This document shows positions 59,510 through 64,000 of a stretch of DNA of 64,000 nucleotides, in pieces. The stretch's first letter is position 1. The number at the start of each line of letters is the position of its first letter. The stretch spans positions 1-64,000 of the forward strand of contig NZ_JNIV01000008.1 in NCBI RefSeq assembly GCF_000701405.1, read 5' to 3'. The position numbers and the translations under genes are program-made. This DNA is from Deinococcus marmoris DSM 12784. GTDB taxonomy: Bacteria > Deinococcota > Deinococci > Deinococcales > Deinococcaceae. The notes under the pieces were generated by a model. That model saw only the letters and a program-made list of their open reading frames with translations. It was not told the origin of the DNA and made no database searches.

Positions 59510-61441
59510 TCAGCGGGTCAGGAAAAATGCCCGGTCAACCTGGATAAGACCGAAGCCGGTGGTGAAGTCGTACCCTCTTTTGCCCATGTCGGAGGCGGTG
59601 AAGGACAGCGCGTCGAAGATGTCCTCCGGGTCCAGTGTGGGATCGTCCTGAAGCAGCAGCGCGGCGGCGGCGGCAGCGTGCGGGGCGGCGGCGCTGGTGC
59701 CGAAGAAGTTGGGAAAGTTGTCGCCGTCCACCAGCGAGCCGTCGCCGAAGGTGGTCTGCCCGAAGAAACTGGTGTTGGCTCCGTCCGGGGCGGTGAAACG
59801 CGGCTGTAAGCGCTTTTCCACGGTCCGCTCGCCGTCGGTGTCAAACAGAATCGGGATGCCGCCCACCGAGGTAAACGGTTCGGGCAGGGCGGGACTGACC
59901 CCATACGCCGGGGTGTTGGAAAAGCGCGCCGCCCCCACCCCCACGCCACCCTCCGAGTTGGCGTGGCCCTTGGCGGTGGGACTGTTGGTGATGTACTCCT
60001 GTGCGGCGGCGTCGCCGTATTCCTGCATCCGCACGCGCGTCGGATTGGGGCCGTCAAAGCGCGTGACCAGCAGGTTGACCACCCTGGGGCGGCTGCTGTC
60101 GTTGAAGATAGACACGGCCTCAACCGGGTCGTTGCCGAGATTGTCGTCAGTGCTGACGCTGAAAATACCGTTGGCAGGATCGGGCGGAATCACGTTGCCT
60201 CTGTCGTCCAGGACAAACAGATCCAGGTCCGTTTTCGCTCCTTTTTTGTTGCGGGTGGCCGAGGCGAACGGATCGTCCCACTCCAGAAATGTCGTGAGAA
60301 CGCCGCCAGCGGGGATGCTCACTTTCCGCAGGGTGTCGGTGCCGCGCGGGGCGTAATTGAGCATGTCGGCCTTGTAGTCGATCTGGCCGCCTGAACCGCG
60401 CAGGATAAAGGAGCCGCCGTTTTTCCATTTGGTCTCGAAGGCTTCGGCTCCGGCGTTGCCCGCCGAGGTGAAGTAGGCCACGCCCCGCTCCGCGACCTGA
60501 TCGACGGCCTGGGCGATCACGCCGTCGCTGTAGGCAGGTTCGGCAAAGTAGCTGACGTCGTCCACGATGACTTTTGAACCGGCCTGGGCCAGCCGCAGGA
60601 TGTTGTTGGCGAAGCCCGCCTGACCACCGATGAAGGCCGTGGCAAATGCGATGTCTGCGCCGGGGGCCACGTCGTGAACGATCTGGGCCATGGCCCGCCC
60701 CTCGTCGCTGCCGCCATCGTTCTGATCCAGATCCTGAAGCACCTGCACGCCTCGGGCGGGCAGGTCGCCGTTCCTGATGTCCTGGGCCACGGTGGTCCGT
60801 GGCGGCCCGCCCTCTGTGACGGTGTCCCAGGCGTTGAAGGAGTCCGAGAGAATCCCCACCTTGATGCCCCGGCCATCGACGCGGTACGTGCTGCGGGCAA
60901 TGTTGGAGCGCTGCGCGAAATCCCCCTGTGACAGGACGCCGGTGGCTCCGGTCAGGGGAAAGGCGTTGGTTTTGGCCGCCGACATCCGCACGAACTGGAG
61001 TTCGGAGAGCTGACCGGCCTGCGCCAGCGCACCAACGGGCAGGCGGCCCGAGACCATCTGCTGGAAGGCGGAGCCGTTTTTGAGACCCAGACGCTGCAAT
61101 TTTGCCAGCAGCGCGGCGGGGTCGGCGCTGGCCACCGCGTCCACCGTGACGTAATTGCCGTCAATCGGCAGACCCCGCCCGTTCTTCCCGTTCCCCAGCG
61201 ACTGGGCGCTGAGTGGTGTGGCCGCCAACTGTCTGAGCGCCGAACTCAGCTTGCTCTTGCCGAAGGCCGTCTGGACGCTGCCGAGGGCCAGCACCGACAG
61301 GTCCTGCTGGCCGGTGACGGCGCTGGGCACGTCGTTCAGGGAGTCGAGCTGCGATTCGGTGGGCTGTGGGCCGGGCTGCGAGGTGGTTCCGCAGCCGACG
61401 AGCAGACTCAGGGTGAGGGCCAGACCTAGGTAGTTTCTCAT
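59510..61441 (-). CDS. Subtilase/sedolisin-like serine peptidase, lipoprotein
   Basis: A 643-residue exported protease: lipoprotein signal MRNYLGLALTLSLLVGCGTT, propeptide-like region, then a subtilase fold. Asp in VGILSDSF (about 200) and Ser in FFGTSAAAPHA (about 583) are clear. The canonical catalytic His is absent: the position reads SDEGRAMAQIVHDVAPGA with Glu (about 247), and VIVDDVSY (about 297) gives a further Asp. This E/D/D/S set is that of sedolisin-like (S53-like) members of the clan. GGGAGG precedes the ATG at 61439-61441. It faces ispD and is divergent from ispE. Confidence 0.82.
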   Translation of the reverse strand: MRNYLGLALTLSLLVGCGTTSQPGPQPTESQLDSLNDVPSAVTGQQDLSVLALGSVQTAFGKSKLSSALRQLAATPLSAQSLGNGKNGRGLPIDGNYVTVDAVASADPAALLAKLQRLGLKNGSAFQQMVSGRLPVGALAQAGQLSELQFVRMSAAKTNAFPLTGATGVLSQGDFAQRSNIARSTYRVDGRGIKVGILSDSFNAWDTVTEGGPPRTTVAQDIRNGDLPARGVQVLQDLDQNDGGSDEGRAMAQIVHDVAPGADIAFATAFIGGQAGFANNILRLAQAGSKVIVDDVSYFAEPAYSDGVIAQAVDQVAERGVAYFTSAGNAGAEAFETKWKNGGSFILRGSGGQIDYKADMLNYAPRGTDTLRKVSIPAGGVLTTFLEWDDPFASATRNKKGAKTDLDLFVLDDRGNVIPPDPANGIFSVSTDDNLGNDPVEAVSIFNDSSRPRVVNLLVTRFDGPNPTRVRMQEYGDAAAQEYITNSPTAKGHANSEGGVGVGAARFSNTPAYGVSPALPEPFTSVGGIPILFDTDGERTVEKRLQPRFTAPDGANTSFFGQTTFGDGSLVDGDNFPNFFGTSAAAPHAAAAAALLLQDDPTLDPEDIFDALSFTASDMGKRGYDFTTGFGLIQVDRAFFLTR

Positions 61442-61537
61442 TTTCCTCCCAGAACAAACGACGGCCTTCACCGATCTTGCGGTGCAGTTCCCGTTTGTGA
61501 TGAATCCGTCAAAATATATCAGACCAAGTGCGCGATA

Positions 61538-61844
61538 TTGATGAGGCGCGGGCGTAGCCCTATGTCGAGCGGTCAGTTAAGCCGTGTTTTTCCGTCCCGG
61601 TGGCAGAAAAATACCCATCAATAGTGAATTTATGAACACTTCAAACCTGGGTGGGGACCAGCCAAAGTGAGAATGCTGGCCTGCGCGTGACCCGTGCTTC
61701 AACAGGCTGGACCAATTGCTGCATCCGGCTTCGTTTGCGACTCGTACGGACTCCGATCAAGCAATGGTCGGCCTCAACCTTCAATCTGGGCCATCTTTGA
61801 TCTGAGTGTCTAAAGGTCTGCACGCCAGCCGGGTGCGGTTTTTT
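61538..61844 (+). ncRNA. Candidate unannotated transcript upstream of ispE
   Basis: A promoter TTGATG (61538-61543), 17-base spacer, TATGTC (61561-61566) and a terminator-like stem GCAC...GTGC with six Ts (61820-61844) bound about 270 bases on the forward strand with no gene that would need that terminator. The stretch has no ORF above 60 codons in either direction. It could be a small RNA, or a short peptide (12 codons at 61634), or chance. The remaining bases of 61442-61869 show only a possible extended -10 (TGATATATT) for the subtilase gene. Confidence 0.25.
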
Positions 61845-61869
61845 GGCCCGCCCCCCGCTCCGGTGTGGA

Positions 61870-62751
61870 ATGCTGGGGGGTGTGAGCTTCAGCCCCCCTG
61901 CCCTGACCTCCAGAACCTATCTGGCCCCGGCCAAGGTCAACTTTGGCCTCAGCGTGCGCTCCCAGCGCACCGACGGCTACCACGAGCTGCACACGCTGAT
62001 GGTGCCGCTGGCGGTGGGCGACGAGCTGGAGATCGGCCCGGCAGACACCCTGACCCTGGAGGTGCAGTGGGTGGAGGGGCGGAGCGCGGACCTGCCCGCC
62101 GACAGCCGTAATCTGGTCTACCGCGCCGCCCGCGCGTATCTGGACGCGGCGGGGGTGGCGCAGGGCGCGGCGATCACGCTGCACAAGCGCCTGCCGCTGG
62201 CGTCTGGCCTGGGCGGCGGCAGCAGCGACGCGGCCACCACTTTGATGGCCCTGGCCCGCCTGTACCCCTCGTCCGTGTCTCTGTCTGAACTGGCGCTGGG
62301 TCTGGGCGCGGACGTGCCGTTCTTCCTGCTGGGGCAGGCTGCTGTCGCGGAGGGCATCGGCGAGGTGCTGATGCCGGTGCCGGTGCCGCGCACTGCGCTG
62401 GTGCTGGTGGGTCCGGGGGTGGAGGTCAGTGCCCGCGACGCCTACATGTGGCTGGACGACGAGGAGGCGTTTACCTCTGCCCTGGACGTGAACGCGATCC
62501 TGGCTGCACTGGGCGGCGGAGGCGAAGTGCCGTATCCCAACGCCCTGCAAGGCAGCGTCAGCGCCCGCCACGCCCCCGTGCGAGAGGCGTTGGCCGCGCT
62601 GGCGCGTGCGGGCCTGCGTTCGCCCGTCATGAGCGGTTCGGGCAGCACCTGCTTTGCCCTCGCCCCCGACGACGAACGCGCTTACGACGCCGCGAAGGCC
62701 ATCGCCCTGGCGCATCCAGACTGGTGGGTTCAGGCGACGCAGACGCTGTAG
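61870..62751 (+). CDS. ispE: 4-diphosphocytidyl-2-C-methyl-D-erythritol kinase
   Basis: GHMP kinase of the MEP isoprenoid pathway, downstream of IspD. In about 293 residues: substrate motif YLAPAKVNFGLSVRSQRTDGYHELHTLM, ATP loop LPLASGLGGGSSDAATTL, and C-terminal SPVMSGSGSTCFAL. All match active enzymes. The start is either ATG 61870 or GTG 61882, the latter adjacent to GGGGGG; neither has a perfect ribosome site. Having ispD and ispE 2.5 kb apart but with an unrelated protease between them suggests no cotranscription. Confidence 0.94.
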   Translation: MLGGVSFSPPALTSRTYLAPAKVNFGLSVRSQRTDGYHELHTLMVPLAVGDELEIGPADTLTLEVQWVEGRSADLPADSRNLVYRAARAYLDAAGVAQGAAITLHKRLPLASGLGGGSSDAATTLMALARLYPSSVSLSELALGLGADVPFFLLGQAAVAEGIGEVLMPVPVPRTALVLVGPGVEVSARDAYMWLDDEEAFTSALDVNAILAALGGGGEVPYPNALQGSVSARHAPVREALAALARAGLRSPVMSGSGSTCFALAPDDERAYDAAKAIALAHPDWWVQATQTL

Positions 62752-62755
62752 AAAA

Positions 62756-62850
62756 ACCCCTCACCCCGTTGCTTCGCAACGCCCCTCGCCCCACGGAGAG
62801 GGGTTCTCCATTGTGGGGCGAGGGTGCCGCGCCAGCGGCGGGTGAGGGGT
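62756..62850. repeat. Nested palindrome/terminator between ispE and an oxidoreductase
   Basis: ACCCCTCACCC (62756-62766) pairs with GGGTGAGGGGT (62840-62850), and inside, CCCTCGCCCCAC pairs with GTGGGGCGAGGG. The result is a long branched stem filling the gap between two convergent genes. Its make-up (CTCGCCCC, GTTGCTTCGCAAC) is like widespread bacterial intergenic palindromes and it probably acts as a two-way terminator. Confidence 0.7.
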
Positions 62851-62856
62851 CTCTCC

Positions 62857-63846
62857 TCAGCGACCCGGTTCGATTACCACTTTCCCAATCGTCTTGCGGT
62901 CCAGGATGTCCTGGAAGGCGCGGGCGCTTTCATCCAGGGCGTAGGTCGGTCCCACCTGCGGCGTCACCTGTCCGCTGGCCACCAGCGGCGTCAGGGCCTT
63001 TGCCGCCGCCACCGTCGCCTCCCGGTCAGCCATCATGCTGGTCAGCCACAACCCGGTCACGGTCAGGTTGCGCTTCATCAGTTCCACTGGCCGCATGTCT
63101 GCCGGCTCGCGGCTGGCGTTGCCGATCACGATCACGCGGCCCTGGTCCGCCGTCATGTCCAGACTTTCCTGAAACCGCTTGCCGCCCACCACTTCCAGAA
63201 TCAGGGGCACGCCCTTGCCGCCCGCCGCCTCCCGGACCTTCTGCACACGGTCCGGGTCATCCTGCAACAGCGTTACGTCCGCGCCTAGGTCCCGCGCGAG
63301 CTGGAGTTTTTCCTCGGTGCTGGCCATCGCGATGACTTTCATGCCCATCGCCTTGGCAAGCTGCACGCTGGCCGTGCCCAATGCGCCTGCCGCCGCTTGC
63401 ACCAGCACCCACTCGCCCTCCTGGCCGCGTCCCAGGGTTTTCAGGCCGTGGTAGGCGGTGAAATAAGACACCGGAAAGGCGGCAGCCTGCGCCCCTGTGA
63501 AGTTCTCCGGCACCGGAATGATTCCTGTTGCCTTGACCACCGCATACTTCGCCAGCGCCCCGCTGCCGCCCAGGCAAGCCACGCGCTGCCCCACTTTCAC
63601 ATGGGTCACACCCTCGCCCAGCGACTGAACGATTCCGGCAAATTCCATGCCGGGGGTGTACGGCACGCGCGTGCGGGTCAGGTACTCGCCCGCCACCGCC
63701 AGCACGTCGGCAAAGTTGATGCCCACGGCCTCCACTTCAATGCGGATTTCGCCCTCGCCCGGCTGCGGCACGGGAATATCCCTGATTTCCATCACATCGG
63801 GGGGGCCGAGTCGTTCGACGACGATTGCCTTCATCTGGTCAGTCAT
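62857..63846 (-). CDS. Zinc-type quinone oxidoreductase (MDR family)
   Basis: NADPH-dependent quinone or enone reductase of the medium-chain family. The 329 residues (from MTDQMKAIVVERLGPPDV) have GVNFADVLAVAG-type (VGINFADVLAVAGEYL) N-terminal barrel, GMEFAGIVQSLGEGVTHVKVGQRV, and the cofactor loop VQAAAGALGTASVQLAKAMG (AxxGxxG, near residue 150). It lacks the structural zinc cysteines of alcohol dehydrogenases, as usual for QOR. Start is the ATG at 63846, four codons after a possible earlier one. Confidence 0.88.
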   Translation of the reverse strand: MTDQMKAIVVERLGPPDVMEIRDIPVPQPGEGEIRIEVEAVGINFADVLAVAGEYLTRTRVPYTPGMEFAGIVQSLGEGVTHVKVGQRVACLGGSGALAKYAVVKATGIIPVPENFTGAQAAAFPVSYFTAYHGLKTLGRGQEGEWVLVQAAAGALGTASVQLAKAMGMKVIAMASTEEKLQLARDLGADVTLLQDDPDRVQKVREAAGGKGVPLILEVVGGKRFQESLDMTADQGRVIVIGNASREPADMRPVELMKRNLTVTGLWLTSMMADREATVAAAKALTPLVASGQVTPQVGPTYALDESARAFQDILDRKTIGKVVIEPGR

Positions 63847-63920
63847 GGGGGGCAGCATAGCCGAGTGGAGGGTCGGTCACCATCGGGGCAAATCAGGTGG
63901 CGGTAGCCCAGAGCCGCCGG

Positions 63921-64000
63921 TCAACCGTCCTCGTTGTCCGGGATGATGCCGCCCGTCATCTCCTGTTGCAACTTGACCGACTCGTCGGTGGGCGTTTCAT
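63921..64000 (-). CDS. C-terminal end of an unidentified gene
   Basis: The reverse strand enters the window in frame and ends ESVKLQQEMTGGIIPDNEDG and stop. Only 26 codons are visible; acidic, no family can be named. Confidence 0.4.
   Translation of the reverse strand, partial: ETPTDESVKLQQEMTGGIIPDNEDG

Noticed and set aside
61641..61823. 60-codon reverse-strand ORF upstream of ispE
   Set aside because: No ribosome site, no homology pattern, and overlaps the terminator-like stem; could at best be a degraded fragment.

Overview
The window is chromosomal DNA, high in GC, that fits the genus Deinococcus. This rests on gene content and protein style: a PriA without helicase motifs, a sigma-A with a lysine/alanine-rich N-terminus, a Hera-like DEAD-box helicase with an RGG tail, an LpxB-like protein in an organism with no recognisable lipid A genes nearby, and many genes whose start codon sits 5-8 bases after a -10 box (leaderless mRNAs, well documented in Deinococcus). 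The species cannot be named from sequence reading alone. No rRNA, tRNA or CRISPR was seen.

Layout. 1-0.7 kb: the 5' end of an insertion-sequence transposase and a small basic protein. 0.7-7.1 kb: priA, then convergent ilvB-ilvN-ilvC (branched-chain amino acid synthesis) behind a leader-peptide attenuator. 7.1-18.3 kb: housekeeping and envelope genes (DEAD-box helicase, 7Fe ferredoxin, nucleotidyltransferase, TPR protein, Ig-like lipoprotein, surE, LysM/M23 endopeptidase, truA, methyltransferase, RHH regulator). 18.6-25.9 kb: murA, AlgH-like protein, lon under a HAIR-like element, an esterase, an SDR and a PlsC-type acyltransferase. 25.9-36.5 kb: a coherent acid-uptake and activation cluster: a divergent acyl-CoA synthetase, then livG, acyl-CoA ligase, livH, livM, a periplasmic binding protein, livF and a PaaK-like ligase, with paired GTCTAGAC palindromes in the divergent control region. 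36.7-46.1 kb: an RsmC-like methyltransferase, rpoD, a DUF4129-MoxR-DUF58 operon and an LpxB-like glycosyltransferase. 46.1-49.6 kb: a sugar ABC transporter (binding protein and two permeases, no ATPase) with a LacI/cre-like operator. 50-56 kb: gatC-serS, then an accessory stretch with a protease-nuclease fusion, a DinB-like protein and a DUF4160/DUF2442-HTH pair. 56-64 kb: sirtuin, GH114-like lipoprotein, ubiX, ispD, a sedolisin-like subtilase, ispE, a quinone oxidoreductase and the 3' end of one more gene.

Small-scale structure is rich. A dispersed ~145-bp repeat occurs three times between genes; one copy is interrupted by a 191-bp MITE flanked by a 10-bp target duplication, and the uninterrupted copies act as the empty site. 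A second MITE (163 bp, TTA duplication) lies after livF. Translational control appears repeatedly: the ilvB leader peptide, an SD-hiding hairpin on the transposase mRNA, and two tiny upstream ORFs whose stop codons overlap the start of the next gene (ubiX and the DUF4129 gene). The best candidate for something poorly described is the trypsin-like protease fused to an EndA-type nuclease at 52.2-54.2 kb.
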